34,837 bases of DNA from Dehalococcoidia bacterium (GCA_040902535.1 JBBDXD010000020.1:1-34837), one strand, 5' to 3'; shown: positions 1-7,413, counted from the stretch's first letter. The notes: a model not told the origin generated them from the sequence alone. Numbers and translations are program-made.

Positions 1-261
1 GTTTCCGTAGGGGAGAACCCCTAATTGGGGAGGTTGGAAGCTGGAGGGTAGAGGTTGCGGGGGCGGGGGATCGGAAGTCGGAGGTCAGGTGTTTTCGAGC
101 GCGCATGCGGGATGAAGAGGGTGGAGGCTAGACTCGAGAACGCTACGTCAACTCCAGCTTCCAGCTTCCAGCTTCCGACTTCCCGCCTCCGGCGATGTGC
201 TATCGTGCCGTCCGCTACGCTTCCCATAACGCCGTTTGGGCAGCCGGGCGCGGAGGTGAGA
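1..261. repeat. Intergenic region with GGAAGCTGGAG-type short repeats
   Basis: No convincing gene is seen before the sigma-factor start at 262. The stretch opens with a short perfect hairpin (TAGGGG, AGAA loop, CCCCTA) near positions 8-22, which could be the end of an upstream transcript. Copies of GGAAGCTGGAG lie near 35-46. They recur in opposite orientation as three back-to-back copies near 152-176, so the two ends could pair. The same word recurs near 5508-5520. The reading frame is open upstream of 262, but those codons run through the repeat. Confidence 0.6.
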
Positions 262-1626
262 TTGGACGACGGACTGCTGGCGAGCCGGGCCGCTGCGGGC
301 GATCTGGACAGCTTCGGCCAGTTGTACGACCGCTACTTCATCCGCGTGTACGACTTCGCGTGGCGGACGCTGGGCGACCCGGCGGAAGCGGCAGCCGCGA
401 CCGAGGACGCGTTCGCGCGGACGGTGGACGCGCTGCAACATCCCGTCAACGCGCCGACGTTCCGCTCGCTGCTCTTTTCGGCCGCCCATACGGCTGTGGT
501 CGCGCGCGCCGACGCGCCGGGCGACGACCGAAGCGGCGCCGCCCACGATGAGGCGTTCGGCGCATTCGATGTGCCCGACCCCTCGCACATCGAGAATCCG
601 GCGGCCGTGCGGGGAGATTACGAACTGGCGGCGCTCGGATGGGAAGCGTTCGCATCGCTGACGGCACGTGACTACGCGCTGCTCGACCTGCACCTGCGGC
701 AGGGCCTGAGCGTACACGAGATCGCGCACGTGCTGGGCACGAGCAAGAAGGAAGCAGAGGCCATCGTCAGGCGGATGACGAAGGCGGCATCGGAGGCGAT
801 CGACAGTTCGGTGATCGCGCGTCGCGGCACGTGCCCGCAATTGCGCGAGGCGATGTCTCCGTTCGCGATGCCGCCGCTCAACGACGAAGCGCGCGCGGCG
901 GCACAGCAGCACGTTGCAACCTGCGATGTGTGTCAGCAGGAGAAGTTGCGCCTTCCGAACATGCTCGAACTGCTGGCGGCGTTTTCAGCGATCGCCGCGC
1001 CGCATGCGCTCAAGGGGGATGTCTGGGGCAGCCTTGCGGCGCGCTGGCGCATTCCTCCGGCGTCGATGGAAGACACGCTCTTCGAAGACGAACCGTTCGG
1101 TGACATAGAGCACAGTCCGTATGGCGCGCGCGCGGACGTCGCAGGGGGCGTGCCGCCATACTATCCGCGAGAGCGCGCCTACGGGGCCGGACGCGGATCT
1201 GAATGGACGCGCAACAAGGTCATGATTTTCGCGGCGGCGGCGATCGGGCTGCTGGTATTCGCGTTCGCGGGCGGCGCCGTGATCAGCGGTGCGTTCGACG
1301 GCGGCGATGAGGACGGCGGGGCAGTGGCTGCAGACCCGACATCGGACGCGTCGCCGGGCATCTCGACGCCGGACGCGGAGACGCCGGGCGGCCCAGGGGT
1401 GGTGGTAGAGACGCCGACCGAGGATCCGAACGCCACGGCGACCGCGACAGAAGCACCGACCGAGACGCCGGCGCCCCAGGCGACCGCCACGACGCCGCCG
1501 GCGCCCCCGCCACCGCCACCTCCGCCCACGGCGATACCGGCCACGCCGACGCCGGAACCCGTCGATCCCAACCCGACGCCGACGCGCCGGGCGCTGATCC
1601 CGATTGGCACACCCACGGGCCAATAG
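262..1626 (+). CDS. ECF-like sigma factor fused to ZAS zinc-finger anti-sigma domain, TM helix and Pro/Thr-rich tail
   Basis: The TTG at 262 is chosen because GGAGGTGA (252-259) sits just upstream and the protein then begins like sigma factors (MDDGLLASRAAAGDLDSF). It has 454 residues. Region 2 spans about 5-75, with DLDSFGQLYDRY. Its later part is poorly conserved: the usual acidic DxxQ/ExF and WLxxIAxN stretches are weak. Region 4 lies around 125-175 with a helix-turn-helix (GLSVHEIAHVLGTS). After it comes a C191...H217-x3-C221-x2-C224 pattern, which matches the zinc-binding anti-sigma (ZAS/zf-HC2) signature. A hydrophobic helix follows at about 320-345, then about 110 residues rich in Thr, Pro and Ala with a run of prolines. 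The predicted order is cytoplasmic sigma, zinc finger, one membrane pass, outside tail. I infer a membrane-tethered, self-inhibited sigma factor. No separate anti-sigma gene is adjacent. Confidence 0.8.
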   Translation: MDDGLLASRAAAGDLDSFGQLYDRYFIRVYDFAWRTLGDPAEAAAATEDAFARTVDALQHPVNAPTFRSLLFSAAHTAVVARADAPGDDRSGAAHDEAFGAFDVPDPSHIENPAAVRGDYELAALGWEAFASLTARDYALLDLHLRQGLSVHEIAHVLGTSKKEAEAIVRRMTKAASEAIDSSVIARRGTCPQLREAMSPFAMPPLNDEARAAAQQHVATCDVCQQEKLRLPNMLELLAAFSAIAAPHALKGDVWGSLAARWRIPPASMEDTLFEDEPFGDIEHSPYGARADVAGGVPPYYPRERAYGAGRGSEWTRNKVMIFAAAAIGLLVFAFAGGAVISGAFDGGDEDGGAVAADPTSDASPGISTPDAETPGGPGVVVETPTEDPNATATATEAPTETPAPQATATTPPAPPPPPPPPTAIPATPTPEPVDPNPTPTRRALIPIGTPTGQ

Positions 1627-1686
1627 CTCTCCAATGTGACGCTCAGATAACGCGCGCCGGGCCGATGCTATTAGCGGGGGCCGCCG

Positions 1687-2874
1687 GTGAGCGCGGTCAA
1701 GGCCGTCATGCACGCAGCCGAATCGGAACGAGAGCAGCAGTCGCGTTTTTCGTGGCTGTTCGAGTTGCCTCCGCGCACCGAGCGCTCCATGCGGATGGAA
1801 GCGCTGATCGCGCGGCTGCGCCTGCTCGTGATCCTCGTCAACAGCGTCGCGCTGGCGTTCTTCCTCGACACGACGGGCATGCAGACCGACCTGGCGTGGC
1901 TGGCGGTGACGGCTGTGTGGCTGTACGGCGTGCCGGTGGCGGTGCTGCAGCCGTACCGGCGCTGGCGCGTGTTCGAGACGGGCATCATCACGGGCGTGGC
2001 GGACTCGATCGCGACGATGGCGTTCATCGCCGTGACGGGCGCGTCGGACAGCCCGTTCTTCCTGTTGTTTTATCTTTCGGTGGCGGCGATCGCGATGCGC
2101 TTCGACCTGCGGCAGGCGGTGCTTGCGAGCGCGATCTACGCCGCGGCGTACGGGATCATCTATTTCGCGACGTGGGACGCAAGTCAGGACGCGTTCGGCG
2201 TGCTGGGGTTGCGTCTCGCGTACTTGCTGTTCATCGCCGTCGGCGTGGGGCATCTTGCGCGCGAGGAGAATTATCGAGCGCGGCAGATCGATGAAATCGA
2301 GCGCCTGCACGCGGAGAACCAGAAGCTGCATCATCGTTCGGAGCGCGCGGCGCGTCTTGACCGGTTGACGGGGCTCATGAACCGGGCGGCGTTCGAGAAG
2401 GAAGCGCAGAAGGAGCTCCGGCGCGCGAAGTCAGGCGGCTACATCAGCGTGCTGTTCTGCGACATGGACCGCCTCAAGCGCATCAACGACGAACTGGGAC
2501 ACGACGCGGGCGACCGGGTGCTGCGGGCCGTCGGATCGGCGATGAAGCGGACGCTGCGGCGCGAGGACTTGATCGGGCGCTACGGCGGCGACGAGTTTGT
2601 GGTGGTGATGCCGAACGTGACGCGGGAGACGGCGTACGACCGGGCGGACCAGCTCATCGAAGCGGTGCGGTCGGTGAATGACAGCCTGACGGATGACCTG
2701 CGCGTGGGGCTGAGCGTCGGCATCTCGGTGTACCCGTTCGACGCGCAGGATTATCCGACGCTGGTGCGGCTGGCGGACCAGGCGATGTATCTGGCGAAGC
2801 GCGAAGGCGGCGATCGATCGCGGACGGCAAACGACCTGCGGTTGTTCTGGGAAGAGATACCGCATTCGGCCTGA
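1687..2874 (+). CDS. Membrane-bound diguanylate cyclase (GGDEF)
   Basis: This enzyme makes cyclic di-GMP from two GTP. The first ~190 residues hold about six hydrophobic segments and form an unrecognised membrane sensor. A charged, probably coiled-coil linker follows (about 190-220, IDEIERLHAENQKL), then a GGDEF domain to near the C-terminus. The intact GGDEF motif is at residues 300-304. An RxxD (RRED, 291-294) lies five residues before it, which is the allosteric I-site seen in product-inhibited cyclases. No EAL or HD-GYP domain is present. The start is uncertain: GTG 1687 is used, with ATG 1708 as an alternative, and neither has a strong Shine-Dalgarno. It lies 60 bp after the sigma-factor gene on the same strand and could be co-transcribed. 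Confidence 0.9.
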   Translation: MSAVKAVMHAAESEREQQSRFSWLFELPPRTERSMRMEALIARLRLLVILVNSVALAFFLDTTGMQTDLAWLAVTAVWLYGVPVAVLQPYRRWRVFETGIITGVADSIATMAFIAVTGASDSPFFLLFYLSVAAIAMRFDLRQAVLASAIYAAAYGIIYFATWDASQDAFGVLGLRLAYLLFIAVGVGHLAREENYRARQIDEIERLHAENQKLHHRSERAARLDRLTGLMNRAAFEKEAQKELRRAKSGGYISVLFCDMDRLKRINDELGHDAGDRVLRAVGSAMKRTLRREDLIGRYGGDEFVVVMPNVTRETAYDRADQLIEAVRSVNDSLTDDLRVGLSVGISVYPFDAQDYPTLVRLADQAMYLAKREGGDRSRTANDLRLFWEEIPHSA

Positions 2875-2883
2875 CGGCCGTGG

Positions 2884-2907
2884 TTGTCAGTTTTCAGTTT
2901 TCAGTTA
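2884..2907. repeat. CAGTTTT-type short-unit array
   Basis: Just downstream of the cyclase gene, TTGTCAG, TTTTCAG and TTTTCAG stand in tandem. The same family appears at 3761-3805, 8919-8953 and 29340-29372, always at a gene boundary. Confidence 0.6.
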
Positions 2908-2910
2908 CGG

Positions 2911-3186
2911 ACCTCACCCCACGGCCCCCTCTCCGTCTGGCGGAGAGGGGGAGCTTGGTCCGCCGCGCCGGTGCGTTTCACGACGAGATGCTTCGCTTCG
3001 CTCTGCATGACAGCACGGTGCGTTTCATGACGGACCTCACCCCCCGGCCCCCTCTCCGTCTGGCGGAGAGGGGGAGCTTGGTCCGGCGGGCGTGTGCGTG
3101 TCACGACGAGATGCTTTGCTTCGCTCAGCATGACGGCACGGTACGTTTCATGACGGGATGCTTCGCTTTGCTCAGCATGACGCGCG
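2911..3186. repeat. Two tandem ~123-bp intergenic repeats with hairpin cores
   Basis: Two direct copies start at 2911 and 3034. Each contains ACCTCACCCC followed by a perfect 11-bp stem (CCCCCTCTCCG, loop TCTGG, CGGAGAGGGGG) at 2925-2951 and 3048-3074. Each copy then has a GAGATGCTTCGCTTCGCTC-like stretch ending in (A)GCATGAC. A third partial copy of that last stretch runs from about 3157 to 3183. A related hairpin unit occurs 30 kb away at 33085-33125. No coding potential is evident. The arrangement resembles the dispersed palindromic intergenic repeats seen in many bacteria. Confidence 0.8.
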
Positions 3187-3190
3187 GGCG

Positions 3191-3760
3191 TCAGGCGATC
3201 AGCTCGAGGAATTCGCGGAGGATTCTTGCGGTGGCGCCCCAGATGAGGTGCTCGCGCCAGGCGTAGGAATACATCATCACGTCGCGGCCCTGGTAGTTGC
3301 GCAGCTCGGCGACGGTGTTCGCGGGGTCGCGCAGGTGATCGAGCGGCACCTCGAGGATCTCTGCGACTTCGACCTCGCTGTGGGAGAACGCGTATGGCCC
3401 GGGCACGGTGATGCGGCCGACGAAGGGACGCACGAGAAAGTTCGATACGGTGATCATCTCATCGAGCTGGCCGATCAGTTCGATGTGATCTTCGACGACG
3501 CCGATCTCTTCCCACGTCTCGCGCGTCGCGGTGTGCCGCAGGTCGCGGTCGGTGGCGTCGTGCGCGCCGCCGGGAAACGAGATCTGGCCCTTGTGGTGCT
3601 CGACGAGCTCGGAGCGACGCGTGAACAGCACGTGCAGCGATCCATCGAGTTCGTAGAGCGGGAGCAGGACGGCTGCGCGCGCCAACGATGGATCTTCGAT
3701 GTAGGCGGGGTCGTAGGCTTGCATGCGGTCGCGGATGTGGGGGAGGGAGTTCTCAGTCAT
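3191..3760 (-). CDS. Nudix hydrolase, NudL/CoA-pyrophosphatase-like
   Basis: A 189-residue protein with the Nudix signature. FPGGAHDATD is followed by RETWEEIG, and the spacing is the one seen in the CoA-pyrophosphatase branch, with Asp where most Nudix boxes have Glu. The preceding FTRRSELVEHHKGQISFPGG also fits the NudL/YeaB subfamily, which cleaves CoA and related nucleotide pyrophosphates. It is soluble and probably cytoplasmic. The ATG at 3760 has no obvious Shine-Dalgarno and lies directly next to a short-unit repeat array. It is a single-gene unit whose 3' end meets the tandem repeats at 2911-3186. The substrate is inferred from the family only. Confidence 0.88.
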   Translation of the reverse strand: MTENSLPHIRDRMQAYDPAYIEDPSLARAAVLLPLYELDGSLHVLFTRRSELVEHHKGQISFPGGAHDATDRDLRHTATRETWEEIGVVEDHIELIGQLDEMITVSNFLVRPFVGRITVPGPYAFSHSEVEVAEILEVPLDHLRDPANTVAELRNYQGRDVMMYSYAWREHLIWGATARILREFLELIA

Positions 3761-3805
3761 CAGTTGTAAGTCATAGTTGTCAGTTGTTAGTTGTTAGTTT
3801 TAAGT
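3761..3805. repeat. AGTTGT(A/C/T)AGT short-unit array
   Basis: Imperfect tandem units of 7-10 bp (CAGTTGTAAGT, CATAGTTGT, CAGTTGT, TAGTTGT, TAGTTTTAAGT) start right at the first codon of the Nudix gene. They belong to the same family as 2884-2907, 8919-8953 and 29340-29372. The following stretch to 3873 holds nothing else recognisable. Confidence 0.6.
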
Positions 3806-3873
3806 CCCCGCCCCGCCCAAACTGTAGCGATCGCCTTTGGGCCGCAGTGCGAGCGGGCTGATTGGCGTACGGC

Positions 3874-4353
3874 TCATGTGGTGAGGATGGGGACGATGCG
3901 CTTTCTCGCGTCGGCCTTGAGGTAGTCGAAGATCTTCGTGCGTGCGGAGCGAAGCGGCGCCAGTGACGCTTCGTCCGCCGCCGGCTCGATGATCGGCGCC
4001 AACGACGCAAGGCCGGCGCGCAGCGCTTCGTTCTCCTTCCGCAGATCGGACAGCTTGAGGCTATCGGCCGGCGCCGGGACATCGGCGAGGAGTTCGCGCG
4101 CCATGATGATGCTGACGTTGTTGCCGGCGACATTGGCGAGGGCGGCGGCGGTCTCCGCAAGCAGCGCGCGGAGCGTCGTGTTGTGCTCGATGAGGTCGGG
4201 GACGGCGGTGTCGTAGTCGCGCTGGGCGATCGTGAACAATAGCATCGAGAACCCGAATTGCGCGCGGGCGTAGTTTGACTGCAATTCGGGGAGCAAGTGC
4301 GCCATGACGCCGGTCTGGATCGCCTTCAGCACTTCTTCGGGGTAGGGCCTCAT
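3874..4353 (-). CDS. Small partner protein of the phosphotransferase (possibly DUF6285-like)
   Basis: A 159-residue, mostly helical soluble protein without Cys clusters, signal peptide or membrane helix. Its ATG overlaps the stop of the upstream phosphotransferase gene by 4 nt (ATGA), so the two are almost certainly translationally coupled. The open frame continues upstream of this ATG, but those codons lie antisense to nothing new and inside the phosphotransferase gene in another frame, so the downstream ATG is taken. From memory, short proteins annotated DUF6285 commonly follow APH-family phosphotransferase genes of acyl-CoA metabolism clusters. The size and position fit, but the match was not tested. 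No function is claimed. Confidence 0.75.
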   Translation of the reverse strand: MRPYPEEVLKAIQTGVMAHLLPELQSNYARAQFGFSMLLFTIAQRDYDTAVPDLIEHNTTLRALLAETAAALANVAGNNVSIIMARELLADVPAPADSLKLSDLRKENEALRAGLASLAPIIEPAADEASLAPLRSARTKIFDYLKADARKRIVPILTT

Positions 4354-5351
4354 GCGATCAGCTCCATGATCTCCGCTTCGACGCCGGGGTTGATGAACGA
4401 CGTCACGGCGAGCAGCAGGTCGGGCGTCTTCCCCTCGACGATCGACTTCAGCCCGGTAAGAAAGAGCGTCGCGAACTTGACGTTGCCGAAGACCTCCCAG
4501 AACTTCAGCGCGTCGCGATCGACTGCGGCGCCGCCAGCTTCTTCGTACATGCGGATGAACTCGTCGCGAGAACAGAGCCCGCCGACGCGGTCGTCGCCGG
4601 CCCAGCGCCACGACTTGACGACGACCCAGCCGACATCTTCGACCGGATCGCCGGCGTGGGCCATCTCCCAGTCGAGGATGCCCGTGATGCCCGTCCGGTC
4701 GTAGAGGAAGTTGCCAGTGCGGTAGTCGGCGTGCACGAGCGCGAGGCGCGCGGGCGGCGCGGGCTGATGGCGCTTCAACCACGAGAACGCCATCTCCAGC
4801 ACCGGCTGCGGCTCGAGGGAGTCACGGCGCATGACGGCTTCCCAGCGATCGATCTCGTGCTGCGCGGGCGCTTCGCCGGCGGCGGGGCGGTCGATCGACT
4901 TGAGCGCGGCGATGTCGAAGGAGTGGATGCGGGCGAGGATCTCCGCCTTCTGGCGCGCGATCGTGGGGCGGATCTCGGCGAAGTCCGGCGATGTGACGAG
5001 CGCGCGAGCATCCGTCGCGCCAGTAACGCGGCCCATGACGAAGAAGGGCCGCTCGAGCCACTCGCCATCGCGCTCGATCCAGTAGACGGGGGGCACGGGC
5101 ACGCCGGTCTCGCCGAGCGCAGAGTACAGCTCGAACTCCAACTCGTTGTTGCCGTCGAGCAGGCTCGCGGGCGGATCGCGGCGGATGATGAAGCCGCGCT
5201 CGACGGTTGTACCCGCCTCGGACCAGCGTGCGTCGAACGACCACGTCTCGCGCGACGCGCCGCCGACGATGCGCGCGATGTTCGAGACGCTGACATCGGT
5301 CGCGTCGGGGAGGCGATGCTTGAGGTAAGCGGCGACCTTGTCCGGCTGCAT
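4350..5351 (-). CDS. Phosphotransferase family protein (APH/choline-kinase fold)
   Basis: A 333-residue kinase-fold protein. The N-lobe runs to about residue 110 and includes FIIRRDP as the ATP-lysine strand region. The catalytic loop is HADYRTGNF, matching HxDxxxxN, and the metal-binding segment ILDWEMAHAGDP matches the DxD/DWE motif of aminoglycoside phosphotransferases. In the APH family this arrangement transfers a phosphate from ATP to a small-molecule hydroxyl. Members next to a small helical protein are often linked to fatty-acid or acyl-CoA catabolism (ACAD10/11-like) rather than drug resistance. The substrate here is unknown. The start ATG at 5351 lacks a clear Shine-Dalgarno, and a TTGACC lies about 35 nt upstream. 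It is coupled to the downstream small gene by a 4-nt overlap. Confidence 0.88.
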   Translation of the reverse strand: MQPDKVAAYLKHRLPDATDVSVSNIARIVGGASRETWSFDARWSEAGTTVERGFIIRRDPPASLLDGNNELEFELYSALGETGVPVPPVYWIERDGEWLERPFFVMGRVTGATDARALVTSPDFAEIRPTIARQKAEILARIHSFDIAALKSIDRPAAGEAPAQHEIDRWEAVMRRDSLEPQPVLEMAFSWLKRHQPAPPARLALVHADYRTGNFLYDRTGITGILDWEMAHAGDPVEDVGWVVVKSWRWAGDDRVGGLCSRDEFIRMYEEAGGAAVDRDALKFWEVFGNVKFATLFLTGLKSIVEGKTPDLLLAVTSFINPGVEAEIMELIA

Positions 5352-5591
5352 CGTGCAGAAGGGTGTCGCGCCGGTGATGCTGGGTCAAGGCGACGCTTGG
5401 GGTGCAACCACAGATGAACACAGATGTCACTGATGCCGGTTTTGTGGTGAAGTCCGAGGGAATGGCGAAAGGGGATGTCGGAGGCGGAGTGACGGCGCGA
5501 ACAACATTGGAAGCTGGAGGCCAGAGGCAAGAGTCCGATTTGCCGCGCCCAGATGGCGAGACACGCAGGCGTGACGTAGGATTTTCTCGCA
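5352..5591. repeat. Intergenic region with CCACAGATGAACACAGATG-type repeat
   Basis: This is the gap between two diverging genes. At 5405-5436 it carries ACCACAGATGAACACAGATG and a trailing variant. This is a word dispersed in the intergenic DNA of many bacterial genomes. Near 5508-5525 is GGAAGCTGGAGGCCAGAGG, the same family as at the window start. The remaining sequence shows no gene. Confidence 0.5.
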
Positions 5592-6149
5592 ATGCATCGA
5601 TTCACGATCCGGCGATTCTCGCGTGCCGACCAAACGGCGATCGAGGCGCTCGAGCGAAGCGTGGGACCGTACCGGGCGGAAGATGCCGCAGAGGTGGCCA
5701 CGATGCGAGCACGCGCTGCCCACGCGCGCGAAAGCGGCTCAGACTGGCGGCCGCACTCGCCAGAGCCGGACAGCATAACTGACGTTGATCGGTGGTACGC
5801 GGCATTCTGGGTGGCCGAAAGTGCCGATGGCATCATCGGCATGGTGGGCGTGCGCCGCAGTTTCCACGAGGGCGCAGCACCGCCGCGCCACGACTGGCAC
5901 GAGCAAGATAACATCGCCGAACTGCGACGCCTGCGCGTTGCACCGGAGGCCCGACGCGAGGGTGTTGGCACGTCGTTGACGAGGGCCGTCATAGATTGGT
6001 GCCGCAGCGAGCGCTGCCGCGTGCTCTATCTCCACACCACATCGCCGCAGGCGCCAGCGCGGGCGCTCTACGAAGGCCTGGGCTTCCGGGATATCGGTCA
6101 CACGCTCACGGGCGAGTACGAATACGTCTGGTATGCGTTGGAATTCTAG
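5592..6149 (+). CDS. GNAT-family N-acetyltransferase
   Basis: A 185-residue acetyltransferase of the GNAT fold, which uses acetyl-CoA to acylate an amine of unknown identity. Motif A is clear at about residues 113-135 (LRRLRVAPEARREGVGTSL, with R-x-x-G-x-G/A pyrophosphate-binding spacing). Motif B follows (ARALYEGLGFRDIG). The ATG at 5592 follows a TAGGAT (5577-5582) by nine bases and has no Shine-Dalgarno. A very short leader is therefore possible. A perfect 9-bp hairpin starts at its stop codon. Codon choice is slightly less GC-rich than in the neighbouring respiratory genes. Confidence 0.85.
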   Translation: MHRFTIRRFSRADQTAIEALERSVGPYRAEDAAEVATMRARAAHARESGSDWRPHSPEPDSITDVDRWYAAFWVAESADGIIGMVGVRRSFHEGAAPPRHDWHEQDNIAELRRLRVAPEARREGVGTSLTRAVIDWCRSERCRVLYLHTTSPQAPARALYEGLGFRDIGHTLTGEYEYVWYALEF

Positions 6150-6176
6150 CTCGCCGATTTCGAAGAGCGGCGAGCT
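6148..6176. terminator. Hairpin between GNAT gene and tRNA-Ser
   Basis: AGCTCGCCG (6148-6156) pairs perfectly with CGGCGAGCT (6168-6176) around an 11-base loop. It begins inside the GNAT stop codon on the plus strand and lies 13 bases beyond the tRNA 3' end on the minus strand, so it could serve both convergent transcripts. No T-tract follows on either strand, so it is not a classic intrinsic terminator. Confidence 0.45.
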
Positions 6177-6189
6177 GAGGGATTGAAGG

Positions 6190-6281
6190 TGGCGGAGGGG
6201 GAGGGATTCGAACCCTCGATCCCGGTTACCCGGGATAAGCGCTTAGCAGGCGCCCGCACTAGGCCACTATGCGACCCCTCC
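6190..6281 (-). tRNA. tRNA-Ser (anticodon GCU)
   Basis: Read on the minus strand it folds as a class II tRNA. The acceptor GGAGGGG/CCCCTCC is perfect. The anticodon loop CTGCTAA gives anticodon GCU. The long variable arm is a CCCGG-GTAA-CCGGG hairpin typical of tRNA-Ser. The T-arm is GAGGG-TTCGAAT-CCCTC. The discriminator base G is followed by an encoded CCA at 6192-6190. It reads AGC and AGU serine codons. It stands alone between convergent protein genes, and I see no integrase or duplicated 3' end that would mark an integrated element. Confidence 0.96.
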
Positions 6282-6348
6282 AGCGCTGAGGCCCTCTAGT
6301 CTAACAAACAGCTCGGCGATCCAGAGCGCTCGGTCGGCCATCACCGCC

Positions 6349-6354
6349 TATCAT
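6349..6354 (+). promoter_or_regulatory. -10 box TATCAT six bases before the start codon
   Basis: TATCAT is followed by six bases and then the ATG at 6361, with no Shine-Dalgarno possible. This places the transcription start at or next to the A of ATG and suggests a leaderless mRNA. No good -35 box is visible. Confidence 0.5.
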
Positions 6355-6360
6355 TGCAGC

Positions 6361-6645
6361 ATGTCGATCTTTCGTCGCATCTTCGGGCGGGGCGATGATG
6401 ATGCCCCGAAGCGGCTGCCGTCGCCGGACGAGCTGGTGTTGCTGACGCGCACGGAAAGCGAGTTCGAGACGACGCTGTTTCGCGACATGCTTGCGGACGC
6501 TGGCATCGACGCCATGGCCAAGAACCTCGACGCGCTGAGCGTCTACTATCGCATGACGCCGCGGCCGTGGTCGCAAGAGCTGTGGGTGCTGCGGAAAGAC
6601 CTGCGGAGCGCGAAGGAAGTCCTGGAGATCGCGGACGAGGAATGA
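6361..6645 (+). CDS. DUF2007-type putative signal-transducing protein
   Basis: A 94-residue soluble protein. The central part (about 24-90) resembles DUF2007 domains. These have an ELVLLTRTESEFETTLFRDMLADAGI helix-strand pattern that looks like a degraded PII/ferredoxin-like fold, and end in W-x-x-E-LWVLRKDLRSAKEVL. Such proteins are named putative signal-transducing proteins, but no activity is established. The N-terminal 20 residues are basic, then acidic (RIFGRGDDDA). The gene appears leaderless. It ends at 6645, immediately before the stop codon of the opposite-strand GNAT gene, so the two genes are convergent with no gap. Confidence 0.75.
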   Translation: MSIFRRIFGRGDDDAPKRLPSPDELVLLTRTESEFETTLFRDMLADAGIDAMAKNLDALSVYYRMTPRPWSQELWVLRKDLRSAKEVLEIADEE

Positions 6646-7332
6646 TTAGCCGGGCGTCGCGTCGTCGCCTGTAATAGATGTTTGCGGCGGGGTGGCGCGG
6701 TCCTTGAGTTCCTTCACGAGCAGATGCCAGCCGGCGATACCGGCGAGGCGCTCGTACCCGGCGTCGGTGCCGGTCGCGACGAGCGCGTAGCCGTGGCGCA
6801 TGACCATGTCTTTCGCAGGATTTACGACCGACGTGTGCAACGACATTTTCTTGTAGCCGAGGCGCCGCGCTTCCTTTTCGCAGTAGACGCGGGCGTGGGC
6901 GCCGATGCCGCTGTAGCGGTACTTCTCCGTCGTCGTCATCTCGGAGATGTGATACGCGTCTTCGGGCAGCGGCGGGTAGACGCGTTCCTCCGCGCGCCGC
7001 AGGGCGATGAAGCGCGGCAGCGCCCGGACGCCGAACACGCGCGCCCACGCCGCCGCGCGCACGAGTTCAAATTTCCAGCGGTGCAGGATGGCGACCCCGC
7101 CGCGGGGCGATGCCGCCGGGTTGATATCGACGACGACGACGATCTCGCCGTCCATCTCACCGACGTGCACGCCGTCGAGCCCGCGTAGGCGTAGCTGCTG
7201 CGTCCCCCATCTTCGCGCGCGGTCGACGTCGCCGGCGATCGCGATCTCTTCGCACGCCGGGTGCCCATAGATGATGGCGGCTATGTCGTCGAACTCTTCG
7301 GGCCGGGCTTTGCGGAAGACGAGGTCATTCAT
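6646..7332 (-). CDS. GNAT-fold acetyltransferase-like protein
   Basis: A 228-residue protein from ATG 7332. The C-terminal half holds a GNAT motif A (EKYRYSGIGAHARVYCEKEA, about 143-162, with R-x-x-G-x-G) and then KKMSLHTSVVNPAKDMVMRHGY, which fits motif B. The N-terminal half is unusual and contains a possible second, degraded acyltransferase-like unit (RPEEFDDIAAIIYG, then DGEIVVVVDINP). The substrate is unknown. The upstream GATAAT at 7339-7344 leaves six bases before the ATG and suggests a leaderless message. An in-frame start further upstream (7377) would give 15 extra residues of low coding quality and was rejected. Confidence 0.78.
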   Translation of the reverse strand: MNDLVFRKARPEEFDDIAAIIYGHPACEEIAIAGDVDRARRWGTQQLRLRGLDGVHVGEMDGEIVVVVDINPAASPRGGVAILHRWKFELVRAAAWARVFGVRALPRFIALRRAEERVYPPLPEDAYHISEMTTTEKYRYSGIGAHARVYCEKEARRLGYKKMSLHTSVVNPAKDMVMRHGYALVATGTDAGYERLAGIAGWHLLVKELKDRATPPQTSITGDDATPG

Positions 7333-7338
7333 ATGACG

Positions 7339-7344
7339 ATTATC
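7339..7344 (-). promoter_or_regulatory. -10 box GATAAT six bases before the start codon
   Basis: On the minus strand GATAAT is followed by CGTCAT and then the ATG of the GNAT-like gene. There is no room for a leader with a ribosome binding site. Confidence 0.45.
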
Positions 7345-7413
7345 GTCCTCGCGGGCCGCGCGCGGTAATGCCCTCAAGGTGTTGGCGTGCGTGCCTGTGG
7401 CAGACGGCCGGAG

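Noticed and set aside
55-261. Extension of the sigma-factor frame upstream to 55
   Set aside because: The codons run through GGAAGCTGGAG-type repeats, and a good Shine-Dalgarno points to TTG 262.
4350-5351. Aminoglycoside resistance enzyme
   Set aside because: Only the general APH fold motifs are present, and the coupled helical partner and chromosomal context point to a metabolic family member.
6190-6281. tRNA-Ser as attachment site of an integrated element
   Set aside because: No integrase, no duplicated tRNA end and no change in gene content beside it.
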